From contig CAVRQC010000026.1 in the NCBI GenBank assembly GCA_963723205.1, positions 1 to 64,000 on the forward strand: a DNA stretch of 64,000 nucleotides, given 5' to 3'. Shown here piece after piece: positions 8,817-18,736 of this stretch. This stretch comes from CAVQBP01 sp963723205 (GTDB lineage Bacteria > Bacteroidota > Ignavibacteria > Ignavibacteriales > Ignavibacteriaceae). The stretch's first letter is position 1. Each line of letters opens with the position of its first letter. The notes under the pieces are model-generated. The model did no database searches. It worked only from the letters and a program-made list of their open reading frames with translations, and was not told where the DNA came from. Position numbers and translations under genes: made by a program.

Positions 8817-9824
8817 TTATATTTCAGGGACAGGTAAAGAAATATTTACTTTTGTTCCTTTACCAACCTCACTATTTAATGTTATAGTTCCGCCATGATT
8901 TTCAATGATGCTATACGAAACCGATAATCCTAATCCTGTGCCTCCAAGATTTCTTTTAGTAGTGAAAAACGGATCCATGATATATTTAAGATCATTTTCA
9001 TTAATGCCGACTCCTTCATCTTCTACAATTATTTGTACAACTTTTTCTTCGGGTTTATAATATGTGGAAACTTTGATTGAGGCAGTTTTTATTCTCAAAG
9101 ATTGACAAGCATTAGTAATCAAGTTAATAATTACTTGTTCAACCTGCTGCTCATTACCTTTTAACGCCGGAATATCCTGACCATATTCGACAATAAAATT
9201 ATCGGTTGATTTTTTTATCAGGTTGTTCGTTATAAGGATAGCCATCTCAACAACTTTGTTAATATTAACCGGCTCATTAAGATCTCCGCTATCGGCTTTT
9301 GCATATTCAGTTAAGCTTTTGGTTATGTTTTTTATTCTTTCAGATCCTTGCAAAATTCCATCCAGGGACTGGGAAATTTTTTCTTTTGATCTGCTGTAAA
9401 GCATTCCAGCGAGTACGAAATCTCCGTTTTTACTATAATATTCGTCAAGAATGGGTGTAATGTCTTTCCATATTTGTGAAAAGAGATGAACATTTAATAA
9501 AATGAAATTATTTGGATTATTTATTTCGTGCGCTATACCAGAGACTAAAATACCAAGTGATGCCATTTTATCTGCCTGCATCAACTGACGGTTTTTAATT
9601 TTAGTAGCAATTTCTGCTTTTTTTAATTCAGTTATATCATTAATTAAACCGTCATATGCAACCGGAACACCATTTGTATCTTTTGTAACAACAACCTGGT
9701 TTTTAACCCACCTTACAGAACCGTCACGATGTATTATTCTATGCTCAATAGAACCGACCTCCCGGCCAAGAAGTGCCAGCCTTGCTTGTTCCAATACTTT
9801 TTCACGATCTTTATTGTGAACCAT
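8817..9824 (-). CDS. PAS-domain sensor histidine kinase
   Basis: From the only ATG available (9824) the product is 335 residues: the second half of a PAS fold (GSVRWVKNQVVV, YDGLINDITELKKAE with a PAC end), then a HisKA region with the phosphoacceptor SGIAHEINNP, and a HATPase domain with N box NLITNACQS, G1 VEDEGVGI, F box PFFTTK and G2 GTGLGLSVSYSII. It lacks transmembrane helices. The reading frame is open upstream to 10043 and encodes the first half of the PAS domain (FLTDYIYTV, VSVTGYTSENYQKDPELWYR), but without any ATG, GTG or TTG. Either a rare start such as ATT is used or the 5' end is lost. It is the presumed partner of the response regulator split by the IS. Confidence 0.82.
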   Translation of the reverse strand: MVHNKDREKVLEQARLALLGREVGSIEHRIIHRDGSVRWVKNQVVVTKDTNGVPVAYDGLINDITELKKAEIATKIKNRQLMQADKMASLGILVSGIAHEINNPNNFILLNVHLFSQIWKDITPILDEYYSKNGDFVLAGMLYSRSKEKISQSLDGILQGSERIKNITKSLTEYAKADSGDLNEPVNINKVVEMAILITNNLIKKSTDNFIVEYGQDIPALKGNEQQVEQVIINLITNACQSLRIKTASIKVSTYYKPEEKVVQIIVEDEGVGINENDLKYIMDPFFTTKRNLGGTGLGLSVSYSIIENHGGTITLNSEVGKGTKVNISLPVPEI

Positions 9825-10239
9825 TCGATACCAAAGTTCCGGATCTTTTTGATAATTCTCAGATGTATATCCTGTTACCGAAACACATCCAGGACCATGA
9901 ATTGTCTCAACAGCTATACCGTCTTTAATTTTAACAGTATAGATATAATCCGTTAAAAAACAATTAAATTCTGATACCTCGTTAATTCCATAATTATCTA
10001 ATAAAAATAAATCAATTAAATTAAAATTAATATTTGAGCCAAATTATTAAAACTGTCAACTCTTTTGGTTTTAAATAACCAAATTTAATATTTTTTACAG
10101 GGTTAATCTATTTAGCTATGCCTGTAAGCACTTTATACTGGTGTGTATTAAGGATTCCTTAAAAGATATTAAATCTTATAATCAAGATTTTAAATTTAAA
10201 ATTTCAAAACTAAATAATAAAGGACATATTTTTAAACGG

Positions 10240-10665
10240 ATGGAGTATACTAACTTGAGTTTTATAGTAATAAGTCAGACTATCGCAGAAACTGCTGCAG
10301 TTATATGTCTTATCATTTCTGTAATTATGTCAATATTTCAATTACTATTAGCATTTGGAGCACCACTTGGAAACTTAGCATGGGGAGGTAAATACAAAAT
10401 ATTGCCTTTCTCTTTGCGCATTGGAAGTTTTATCTCAGCTCTTATTTTTCTTTTTGCCGGTATAGTAATACTTGAAAAAGCAAATTTTATTACTATTATA
10501 AATTCATCTGGTTTTGTCTCGACTTTCACATGGTTTTTTACCGGCCTCTTTGGATTAAGCTGTGTAGGAAACCTAATGTCAAAAAGCATATGGGAAAAAA
10601 GAATAATGTTTCCAATTGCTTTGATTTTATTTATCCTTTGTCTTATTGTTGCAATTGGTGATTAA
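10240..10665 (+). CDS. Four-helix integral membrane protein, unknown function
   Basis: From ATG 10240 the 141-residue product has four hydrophobic helices (roughly residues 5-30, 50-70, 82-102 and 115-138). A conserved-looking AFGAPLGNLAWGGKYKILP loop lies after helix 1. The frame extends upstream to a GTG at 10141, but the added 33 residues are charged and unlike a membrane protein N-terminus, and the GTG has no ribosome-binding site. AAAGGA at about 10219-10224 is 15 bp before the ATG, further than usual, so the start is uncertain. Similar small proteins with the G-A-P-x-G-x-x-A-W-G-G loop occur widely as hypothetical membrane proteins. No function is assigned. Confidence 0.65.
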   Translation: MEYTNLSFIVISQTIAETAAVICLIISVIMSIFQLLLAFGAPLGNLAWGGKYKILPFSLRIGSFISALIFLFAGIVILEKANFITIINSSGFVSTFTWFFTGLFGLSCVGNLMSKSIWEKRIMFPIALILFILCLIVAIGD

Positions 10666-10720
10666 ACTGTAATATCTTTGGCCCAAGGTAAAAAGAAGCA
10701 TTAAAGAAAAAAGAGAAAAT

Positions 10721-11074
10721 TTATTGCTTGAACCAGGAAAGGGCTTTCTCTCTATCATATGTCATTAACATGCGGGCACCTTCTTTTGTAGCGACATTCT
10801 CTGCAACCTTGTTAACAACTATCGATTTAGTTACAACAGCTAATTTATAACCTTTTAATTTTTTAGCTACGTCTTCTCCAATATTAAAGTGTTCTATAAA
10901 ATTTAGTTTGCCGTCAATTCCCGTAAGATCTACAAGAATGTTTCTTATTTCCTGTTTTTTCTCAAGAATTATTTTAACTTTATCAATTAAATTCATTAAA
11001 CCCTTACCGGAAACAGGTCCGGAACATGCAATCTCAATTATATTTCCTGATACTTGAATTGTTGATATTTCCAT
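10721..11074 (-). CDS. SpoIIAA-like (STAS/SEC14-fold) small cytoplasmic protein
   Basis: This 117-residue protein follows the STAS/SEC14-like pattern of the SpoIIAA-like family. An N-terminal beta strand (MEISTIQVSGNIIEIACSG) is followed by a helix with LIDKVKIIL, the central strand NILVDLTGIDG, and a segment FIEHFNIGEDVAKKLKGYKLAVV. The C-terminal part VNKVAENVATKEGARMLMTYDREKALSW is the typical end of this family, which often lies near regulatory or lipid-related genes. No catalytic residues are expected. It ends convergent with the membrane protein at 10665 (55-bp gap) and starts divergent from the GH3 gene. Confidence 0.7.
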   Translation of the reverse strand: MEISTIQVSGNIIEIACSGPVSGKGLMNLIDKVKIILEKKQEIRNILVDLTGIDGKLNFIEHFNIGEDVAKKLKGYKLAVVTKSIVVNKVAENVATKEGARMLMTYDREKALSWFKQ

Positions 11075-11392
11075 CTATAAATATCTTATTTGATTATTGA
11101 AGTTTTTAATTTGAATTTTCTTTCTGGAATCAGATAATGCAAATATATTTATTTTCATAATTTATACAAGTCTTTGTTTATTTAGATAAATATTTTAACT
11201 TTAATCGACGAATTTCGGAATAATAATTATATGTTATTTTCATAGTAATTCGGATACAATTAAATTTATTTTAATAGGGTAATCATTTCTTTTATTATGA
11301 TTCGGGTTAAAGGGAAAATCTGTAACTCTAAGAATTTAAAATCAATAATTATATTATAACTATCTTTTTCTCATCACTAAAGGGAGATTTAT
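11075..11392. other. Divergent intergenic region (STAS protein / GH3 glucosidase)
   Basis: These 318 bp of AT-rich sequence presumably carry both promoters. An AAAGGGAGA ribosome-binding site lies just before the ATG at 11393. A TATCTTTT element about 34 bp upstream of that start resembles the Bacteroidota TAnnTTTG box but has no convincing TTG partner. Nothing else is seen. Confidence 0.35.
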
Positions 11393-14167
11393 ATGAATTA
11401 TAAATCGAAAAGAATTTTACCTATAATATTTTTTATTCTTTTTTTATTCACTTCACTCTATTCCCAATCAGTAAAAATTGATGCCGGTAAAAACCAGATA
11501 ATTAAATGGGAGCAAACTCATTCCGCAAGGTCGGATGGTAGTGTACTGCCTGAAGGTGTTAACGTAATATGGTCATGCCAGGCGAATAGTGAAGTGAAAT
11601 TCAATAAACCGTCAAATCTTAAGACAGAGGTAACATTCCCACGTCCGGGATATTATTTATTAAAGTTATCTGCTGTCGGAAAAGATTCGGAAGCTAAAAC
11701 TGTTATAATTAATGTATTTAAAACTCATTCTTATGAATCAAGATTGAATGATATGATAAATTTAATGACAGTAGAAGAAAAAATTAGTCAGCTTTCTAAT
11801 CAAGCAGATGCTATACCAAGATTAGGTATACATAGATATAATTATTGGAGTGAAGCTCTCCACGGAATTTTGGATCGCGGTGTAACTTCATTTCCACAAG
11901 CAGTAGCACTTGGGGCAACCTGGGATCCTGAATTATTATACCAGGAGGCAAATGCTATTTCAGATGAAGCGCGAGTCAAACATGTTACTGAAGGGAAAGG
12001 TTTAACATATTGGAGTCCTACTATAAATATTGCGCGTGATCCAAGGTGGGGAAGAGATGAAGAATCTTATAGCGAAGATCCTTATTTACTTTCTAAAATG
12101 GCTGTTGCTTTTGTTAAAGGAATGCAGGGTGATGATCCTTATTATTTAAAGACTGTTTCTACTCCAAAACATTTTATAGCAAATAATGAAGAGGATCGAA
12201 GACATTCCGGTTCTTCCGATGTTGATATGCGGAGTTTGCATGAATATTATTTACCTGCATTTAAAGATGCAATAGTTGAAGGAAAAGCATATTCCATTAT
12301 GGGAGCTTATAATTCTTTAAATGGAGTACCCTGCTGCGGCAATTACTTTCTATTAAATGATCTTTTACGAAATCAATGGGGGTTTAAAGGTTATGTTGTT
12401 TCAGATTGCGGTGCAATTCATGATATGGTTACAGGGCATCATTTCTTGAAAACAGGTGCTGAAGCTGCTGCCAGAGGTATTCTTGCAGGATGCGATTTAA
12501 ATTGCGGTGAATATTATCGAAATTATTTACATGAAGCACTCAAGCTCGGATTGTTATGTGAAAAAGATCTTGATCGTTCCCTTAAGAGAGTTCTCTCAGC
12601 AAGATTTAAATTGGGAGAGTTTGATCCTCCTGATGAAGTACCGTATAGTTCAATTTCAAAGAAAACATTAGACAGTAAAGAGCATAGAGCTTTAGCTCTT
12701 AAAACGGCACAGGAATCTATGGTCCTGTTAAAAAATGACGGAATATTACCTATCAAAAAAGATAAAGTTAAATCAATTGCTGTTATAGGACCAAATGCCA
12801 AAGAAATAGAATTGGGTATTTACAGTGGATGGCCGAATATTACAGTCAGCCCATTGGATGGAATAAAAAGCAAGGCTGCTGGATATGGTATTAAGGTAGT
12901 ATATACAAAAGGTTCTGATTTGGGCGGTGGAATTCAAAGACCTATAGATGCAAAATATTTTGGGGAGATTGATCATTCCGGTAAAACAGGCATGAAGGGA
13001 GAATATTTTAATAACATGAATTTAACCGGTTCTCCTGTTTTAATACGTATTGATTCAGCAATTGATTTTTCATGGGGGGCCGGTTCTCCTGGACCCGGAG
13101 TAAATATTGATCAATTCTCTGTCAAATGGACAGGAAAAATAATACCTCCTGAAAATATTCATGAAATTGGAACAAGAACCGATGACGGAGCACGGTTATA
13201 TTTAGATAATAAATTGCTTTTTAATGATTGGACGGATCACGGAGAAAAGCCTAATACTGCTAAAGTAGATTTATTAGCCGAAAAGGAATACAATATTAAA
13301 TTTGAATATTTTGATAACAGTCTTGGAGCAACTGCCAGGTTAACCTGGGATTTGGGCCAAAAGGATTTTGAAGAAGCAAAAAAAGTAGCCAAGAAAAACG
13401 ATCTCGTTATCCTGGTTCTTGGAACATCTCCCGGTTTATCTGCGGAAGAACACGACAGAACTAAAATTGAATTACCTGAAGTTCAGAGAGAACTGGTTAA
13501 ACAAGTTGCTGAGGTAAATCCGAATATTGTTATTGTCCTGGTGAATAATGGTCCTTTAGCACTTGCAGGAGCCGAAAAATATGCAAAAGGAATAGTGGAA
13601 GCCTGGTATGCCGGTGAATTATCAGGAACTGCAATTGCCGATGTACTTTTTGGTGATGTTAATCCTGGTGGGAAATTACCGGAAACATTTTATGCTTCAA
13701 CAGATGAACTTCCGCCTTTCTGGAATTATGATATAATCAATTACCCCAGAACTTATATGTATTTTGAGAAACCCGTGCTGTATCCATTTGGATTTGGACT
13801 CTCATATACCACATTTAAATATTCCAATTTAAAATTGAGTTCAGATAAAATAGATAAAAATGGTGAAATTGAAGTTCAATTTGCTATCCAAAATACAGGG
13901 AAATATAAAGGAGATGAAGTAGCCCAGGTTTATGTTCATGATATCAAAGCCCCGGTAAAAGTTCCTATTAAGAAGTTAAAAAGATTTGAAAGAATAACAC
14001 TTGAACCAAATGAGAAAAAAACATTATCATTTCAAATACCGGTATCTGAATTATCATTTTATGATATTAGAACAAATAAATTTAAGGTGGAACCCGGAGA
14101 ATTTGAAATCCAGATAGGAAGTTCTTCACAAGACATTAGATTACAACAAAAATTTATAGTTGAGTAG
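11393..14167 (+). CDS. Secreted glycoside hydrolase family 3 beta-glucosidase/xylosidase with PA14 insert
   Basis: The 924-residue enzyme starts with a signal peptide (IFFILFLFTSLYSQ) and an Ig/PKD-like domain (about 25-110). The GH3 N-terminal barrel follows (DMINLMTVEEKISQL, LHGI, DPRWGRDEESY, KHF at 259-261), with catalytic nucleophile D338 in VVSDCGAIHD. The C-terminal alpha/beta domain (ESMVLLKNDGILPI, VIGPNA) is interrupted by a PA14 carbohydrate-binding domain at about 535-655 (GEYFNN, WTGKI, TDDGARLYLD). The protein ends in a fibronectin III-like domain (YPFGFGLSYTTFKY, GDEVAQVYV). This is the architecture of periplasmic or outer-membrane exo-glucosidases and xylosidases that release glucose or xylose from oligosaccharides. 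AAAGGGAGA precedes the ATG. The DUF4038 enzyme downstream (109-bp gap) suggests a sugar-utilisation operon. Confidence 0.93.
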   Translation: MNYKSKRILPIIFFILFLFTSLYSQSVKIDAGKNQIIKWEQTHSARSDGSVLPEGVNVIWSCQANSEVKFNKPSNLKTEVTFPRPGYYLLKLSAVGKDSEAKTVIINVFKTHSYESRLNDMINLMTVEEKISQLSNQADAIPRLGIHRYNYWSEALHGILDRGVTSFPQAVALGATWDPELLYQEANAISDEARVKHVTEGKGLTYWSPTINIARDPRWGRDEESYSEDPYLLSKMAVAFVKGMQGDDPYYLKTVSTPKHFIANNEEDRRHSGSSDVDMRSLHEYYLPAFKDAIVEGKAYSIMGAYNSLNGVPCCGNYFLLNDLLRNQWGFKGYVVSDCGAIHDMVTGHHFLKTGAEAAARGILAGCDLNCGEYYRNYLHEALKLGLLCEKDLDRSLKRVLSARFKLGEFDPPDEVPYSSISKKTLDSKEHRALALKTAQESMVLLKNDGILPIKKDKVKSIAVIGPNAKEIELGIYSGWPNITVSPLDGIKSKAAGYGIKVVYTKGSDLGGGIQRPIDAKYFGEIDHSGKTGMKGEYFNNMNLTGSPVLIRIDSAIDFSWGAGSPGPGVNIDQFSVKWTGKIIPPENIHEIGTRTDDGARLYLDNKLLFNDWTDHGEKPNTAKVDLLAEKEYNIKFEYFDNSLGATARLTWDLGQKDFEEAKKVAKKNDLVILVLGTSPGLSAEEHDRTKIELPEVQRELVKQVAEVNPNIVIVLVNNGPLALAGAEKYAKGIVEAWYAGELSGTAIADVLFGDVNPGGKLPETFYASTDELPPFWNYDIINYPRTYMYFEKPVLYPFGFGLSYTTFKYSNLKLSSDKIDKNGEIEVQFAIQNTGKYKGDEVAQVYVHDIKAPVKVPIKKLKRFERITLEPNEKKTLSFQIPVSELSFYDIRTNKFKVEPGEFEIQIGSSSQDIRLQQKFIVE

Positions 14168-14275
14168 ATTGTGTGTAAATAGGAGTCACAATTTATACAA
14201 AGTAATAAATAAGGTATAATATAGTAACATATAGTTAAATAAAGAAATAAGTAATTAAATATAAGGGAATTTATA

Positions 14276-16169
14276 ATGCAAGTATTCTTAAGATTTCCAT
14301 TCTTCTTATTCATAATTTTAATCAGCGGTTTCTTCTCGAATTATAGTAAAGCTGAAAATTCTTATAAGATTCATGTATGGGAGATGAAAGAAATTATTTT
14401 GAAGGCTGAAAAAAATTATGATAATTATTATGCAGATATTGACTGCTGGATTGAACTAAAGGGACCTGATTTTGACAAACGTGTATATGGATTTTGGAAT
14501 GGTGAGAATAATTTTGTAATCAGGGTGGTTGCAACAAAACCGGGGAAATGGGAATGGAAAAGCGGTTCGAATCAACTTGATGATAAAGGTTTGAATAATC
14601 AGTCCGGGGAATTTACTGCTGTAAGCTGGACAGAAAAAGAGATCGAACAAAATCCAAATAGACATGGATTTATTCATGCTACTCCAAATGGACATGCTTT
14701 GCAATATGCTGATGGAACTCCGTTTTTTATAGTAGGGGGTACATGGTTAGCTGGTTCAACATGGCGTTTACCATTTAGAAATGCCCCTGTTTCTGAAAAT
14801 TATGTACCCGCACCGGGAATGGGGTTTGAAGATGCTGTAATGTATAGAAAAAGACAGGGTTTTAATTCCGTAAGTATGATTTCCTGTTTTCCGAATTGGG
14901 AAGCGGATTATAACGCATCCACATATGCCGATTCAAATGGAATATATGTTAGGAATGCCTGGGAAAAATTCGGATATTTTACAAAAGACGGTAAACTGAC
15001 TGCAAAAGATATGTGCGATGAATATGGAAACAAATCATTTGCGATGTCAAAAGAGCACCCGGGTGTTGCTGATTTTAATCATATCAATCCGGAATACTTT
15101 AAAAGCCTTGATAAAAAAATGCAGTATCTTTCCGACCAGGGATTTGTGCCGTTGCTTGAAACAGTTCGCAGAGATATGTGTCCCACATGGAAAGCTTACT
15201 TCAATTTTAATGAATCTTATTCAAGATTTGTACAATATTTGGCTTCAAGATATGGAGCATATAATTTTATTTATAGTGAAATACACCTTGATTGGATTCC
15301 CAAAGAATACAGCTTAACGGCAGATGAGTTTAATGAAGCTTTAAAATATCATTTAAAAGAAGTATGGCCCAATGCCGTTTGGACAACCGGTAACAACTCT
15401 TATAAATAATTCAACTTATCTGCAGTTTGGTCATGGAAATGATTGCCCCTGGCTGACTATGCAGAGTGTAGGGAATAAACCCAGGGATCATAGAGTTTCA
15501 TATGCATTAAAAACATTATTCAACCTTAAACCTCCTTATCCTGCTATTAATTTTGAACCGTACTATACAGGGTGGGACCATGAAATTAACATGCCTGGCG
15601 GTGAACGTCCACCTGCAAACTCAAAACGGGATAATTATTTTTCACGCGCACAAATGTACGGTTCAGTTTTATCCGGTGGATTATCCGGGCATGTTCACGG
15701 AACTGCTGCATATGATATGACCACAACCGGTGAACCTGCGGGAATGCGGCCGCATGTCTGGGATGCTTTCAAATATGAATCTGCAAATTATATGAAATAT
15801 CTGGATAGGTTTATTTTATCGGAAGGGAAAAAATACCAGGATCTTACACTTGCAAGAGAAGATATTCAGCCTTCAAAAGCTCCCGGAAGTCCTGAAGAAG
15901 GTTTGGACGGATGGTCATATATGATGAGAACTCCTCAAAAAGATTTTGCATTACTTTATTTTGAAAATAAATCGGTTGTTCCGGTATTGAAAAACTTTAA
16001 ATTGAATACTGAATATTATTTTCAGTGGTATAATAATATCAATGGTGAATGGGATAAGAAAATTAAAATCAAATCTGATAATGAAGGTTCACTTAAGATA
16101 CCGGAGTTTCCCGATGGAAAAAATCCATCTTCCAGGGATTGGGCCGCAAAGATAATTATTGTTGATTAA
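14276..16169 (+). pseudogene. Secreted DUF5060/DUF4038 (GH140-like) glycoside hydrolase, frameshifted
   Basis: Frame one (14276-15409) has a signal peptide, a DUF5060 beta domain (WIELKGPDFDKRVYGFW, WEWKSGS; about residues 30-120) and the start of a TIM barrel of the DUF4038/apiosidase-like clan (DGTPFFIVGGTWLAGSTW, YRKRQGFNSVSMI, FVPLLETV, YSEIHLDW). Between about 15354 and 15372 the protein switches to the next frame, where MPFGQPVTT, QFGHGNDCPWLTMQSVGN, NFEPYYTGWDH and a C-terminal beta domain continue to 16169. The two frames overlap by 38 bp and join without loss of homologous sequence, so one single-base lesion near the tttaaaagaag tract explains the break. Function as an exo-acting hydrolase on plant polysaccharide side chains is a family inference. 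A sequencing error is possible. Confidence 0.82.
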
Positions 16170-16229
16170 TATAAGTATCTAAATTTTATAGTAGTCTAAG
16201 AACTATTAATTTATTTATAAAGATAAGTT

Positions 16230-16799
16230 ATGATTTTACCTGTAATAGCATACGGAAATCCTATATTAAAACAAAAATGTAATAATATTGCATCTCGTCT
16301 GCCCTGGGTAGATAAACTAATAAAAGATATGTGGAAGACTCTGTATGCAGCAAATGGTGCAGGACTAGCTGCTCCTCAGGTAGGCAGACCAGTAAGATTA
16401 TTTATTGTTGATACAGTTCAGGTTTACGACCATAGTGATATTAAGGAAAAGGAAATGTTTATTGGGGATACAGGTATCAAAGAGGTTTTTATAAATCCTA
16501 AAATTATTGAAACATCCGGAAAGCTATGGATTGAAAATGAAGGCTGCTTGAGTTTACCGGGATTAGCTCTTGAAATCGAGAGGAATATAATGGTTACAAT
16601 TAAATATTATGATGAAGATTTTATAGAGCAGGAGAAAACTTTTATCGGAACTACTGCCAGAACTATTCTGCATGAATATGATCATATTGAAGGTGTGCTG
16701 ATTTCTGATTATAAAAATTATGAAGATATTAAAGATAAACTTACAGAAATATCCCGGGGACGGATTAAGGTTAACTACAGGATGAAGTTTAATAAGTGA
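16230..16799 (+). CDS. def: Peptide deformylase
   Basis: This 189-residue protein carries all three deformylase motifs: motif 1 GAGLAAPQVG from residue 43, motif 2 EGCLS with metal ligand C106, and motif 3 HEYDH with ligands H148 and H152 and catalytic E149. The enzyme removes the N-terminal formyl group from nascent proteins at the ribosome exit, using Fe2+ or a similar metal. The length is normal for type I enzymes. Y replaces the more usual F/L in HE.DH, which is tolerated in the family. It follows the DUF4038 gene by 60 bp on the same strand and faces the methyltransferase gene. Confidence 0.96.
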   Translation: MILPVIAYGNPILKQKCNNIASRLPWVDKLIKDMWKTLYAANGAGLAAPQVGRPVRLFIVDTVQVYDHSDIKEKEMFIGDTGIKEVFINPKIIETSGKLWIENEGCLSLPGLALEIERNIMVTIKYYDEDFIEQEKTFIGTTARTILHEYDHIEGVLISDYKNYEDIKDKLTEISRGRIKVNYRMKFNK

Positions 16800-16811
16800 G
16801 ACTAAACTATA

Positions 16812-17648
16812 TTAATTCTTTTCCGCGTCGATTACTGCAAAGGGGACAGAAAGTATAAATAAACCATCTGTTTCAGCTTTACTATTCATTCTCAATTCTA
16901 TTTCATAAAAAATTTGAGATTGTCTCTCAACTGGTATAATCTTTTTCCATTCATCAAAAAATGCTAATCTTATAAAATAATGGTTAAGCATTGTTGTGCC
17001 ATCTAAAAATTTATAATCAAATTTATTTTGTTCAACGTCTTTAATAACGAATCCTTTCTTCTCAATCTTTTCTAGAAATTCATGGAGTGGTTTTCGTTTT
17101 TTATAAATATGCATTTTCATTTTTTGAAGTTCAGATTCCATATTTAATTCGGACAACAGCGATTCAAATATTTCATAGAATTCAATCATTGTTGAATCTA
17201 AATTAATAGTCTGGATAAATTGTCCTTTGTTTATAATAATTCTGGAACATTCGGTTATAGCTTGTTCCAGATTATTAACATTGTTTAAGCCATTATTACT
17301 TACAATTAAATCAACAGAGTTATTATCCATCGGAATATTTTCTGCAGAACCTTCAATGATTTCAATATTTTTTATTCCATAAAACCTTATCTTTTTATTT
17401 GTTCTTCCGATTGCTGCCTTCCATGGATCTATTCCAAAAACCTTACAAGAATTTCCAAGTCTCATTGCCAATTCTGTGAGCGGAAAACCTGTTCCAAAAC
17501 CAATATCGACAGCTGTAATTCTTTTTTTAAAATTTATCTTATCCAGCAGTTTTAATCCGAAAGGAGCAGACCAGAGTGGCAGTTCATCTAATAGATCAAT
17601 TGATTTTTCAGAATTTAAATTAAAATTTGAATTCAGATATTCCGTCAT
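16812..17648 (-). CDS. Class I SAM-dependent methyltransferase
   Basis: The 278-residue protein has a Rossmann methyltransferase fold. Motif I AVDIGFGTGFP is at residues 46-56, an acidic strand end GIDPW follows (about 75-79), then IEIIEGSAENIPMDNNSVDLIVSNNGLNN as motifs II-III of the Methyltransf_11 type, and RIIINKGQFIQT as the post-IV strand. The C-terminal 110 residues are alpha/beta and unassigned. Its start lies 10 bp downstream of the EamA transporter stop, so the two are probably cotranscribed. The substrate cannot be predicted. Confidence 0.85.
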   Translation of the reverse strand: MTEYLNSNFNLNSEKSIDLLDELPLWSAPFGLKLLDKINFKKRITAVDIGFGTGFPLTELAMRLGNSCKVFGIDPWKAAIGRTNKKIRFYGIKNIEIIEGSAENIPMDNNSVDLIVSNNGLNNVNNLEQAITECSRIIINKGQFIQTINLDSTMIEFYEIFESLLSELNMESELQKMKMHIYKKRKPLHEFLEKIEKKGFVIKDVEQNKFDYKFLDGTTMLNHYFIRLAFFDEWKKIIPVERQSQIFYEIELRMNSKAETDGLFILSVPFAVIDAEKN

Positions 17649-17658
17649 TTTTACCTTA

Positions 17659-18525
17659 CTAAAAATTATTTTTCAATCTTCCTTTTATAATCGGTGATTC
17701 TAAAACAAATGTCCTTGCCATAATTGCAGTTATTATAATTATTCCGCCGATCATTGCCATAAAAGATGGAATTTCTCCATAACCTAAGAAGACCCACACA
17801 GGATTGAGAACAGGTTCAATCATAGAAAGCAGTGAAGCTTCAATAGCGAGAACTCTTTTTAGCCCGTAGCTGAATATTATATATGCAACACCGATTTGAA
17901 AAATTCCAAGATACGAAACCATCAAAAAATTATTTAAAGACAACTCCTTCATATCGAACATATATGGTGTGCAAAATAGAAAAACCAGGATATTACCATA
18001 AAAAATTGCGCTAAACTGGTACTCTTTTTTATTTTTTCTCATTCCCAGCATGAATGCTGCAAAAGCAATTCCCGATAGAAGAGCTGTAATATTACCCAGC
18101 ATATCTCCCGGAGAAATTTCTCCTATGAAGAACAATAGCATACCCAGGAAACAAATAATTATAGTTATAATATTAATTTTTTCATAATTAGTTTTATTTA
18201 TTAAAGGTTCAAAGATTAGGACATAAATCGGTGCAGTATACTGAAGAAAGATTGCATTTGCAGCAGTCGTTAATTTGTTGGAAACTACAAATAAAATCAG
18301 TACTGCAGCATAAGAAATTGCATTTATGATTGTAAACAGGTTAGCATAAAAAACTTGTTTCCTGAAAATCACGGCAAAAACAATAGCGGCCCAAACACAT
18401 CTGAAAAAAGAAATCTGCATTGCATCTAAAGTAACCAGCTTAATAAACAGGCCGCCGGTGCTCCACAACATTGCTGCTGCTAAAACTGCCAATAGTCCTT
18501 TTTTGTGCTCAGGTAAGTTTTTCAT
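17659..18525 (-). CDS. EamA/DMT-family transporter
   Basis: The 288-residue protein consists of two EamA repeats, with about ten hydrophobic helices. The first repeat begins KGLLAVLAAAMLWSTGGLFIKLV and contains the typical FFRCVWAAIVF and AIFLQYTAPIYVLIFEP segments. The second begins NITALLSGIAFAAFMLG and ends SMIEPVLNPVWVFLGYGEIPSFMAMIGGIIII. The family consists of drug/metabolite exporters and amino-acid or sugar transporters of the inner membrane. It precedes the methyltransferase gene by 10 bp. The substrate is unknown. Confidence 0.9.
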   Translation of the reverse strand: MKNLPEHKKGLLAVLAAAMLWSTGGLFIKLVTLDAMQISFFRCVWAAIVFAVIFRKQVFYANLFTIINAISYAAVLILFVVSNKLTTAANAIFLQYTAPIYVLIFEPLINKTNYEKINIITIIICFLGMLLFFIGEISPGDMLGNITALLSGIAFAAFMLGMRKNKKEYQFSAIFYGNILVFLFCTPYMFDMKELSLNNFLMVSYLGIFQIGVAYIIFSYGLKRVLAIEASLLSMIEPVLNPVWVFLGYGEIPSFMAMIGGIIIITAIMARTFVLESPIIKGRLKNNF

Positions 18526-18590
18526 TTAATAGAATTAGAAAATTAATTTGAAGTAGTAAATATAAAGAAGTTGGATGTAAATTATATGCG

Positions 18591-18652
18591 TAAGTTCAAG
18601 TTCAGGATTAAGTTCAAGAGCAAGTGCAATGATACTTGAACTTGAGCTTGAA
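18591..18652. repeat. Intergenic TAAGTTCAAG repeat/palindrome element
   Basis: TAAGTTCAAG occurs at 18591-18600 and again at 18609-18618. The inverse words CTTGAACTT and GAGCTTGAA follow at about 18634-18651, so the element can fold. The same 10-mer occurs twice at 53353-53411. It lies between the divergent EamA and archease genes. Confidence 0.55.
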
Positions 18653-18736
18653 TATGAAATTAAGATGTGAATCTACATTTTAAAAAAATTCTTATTAGTT
18701 TAATATTAGTGTTAAATCTAAATAATAAAAATCAGC

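Noticed and set aside
10141..10239. GTG 10141 as start of the membrane protein
   Set aside because: The extra 33 residues are charged and there is no ribosome-binding site. Kept only as an alternative.
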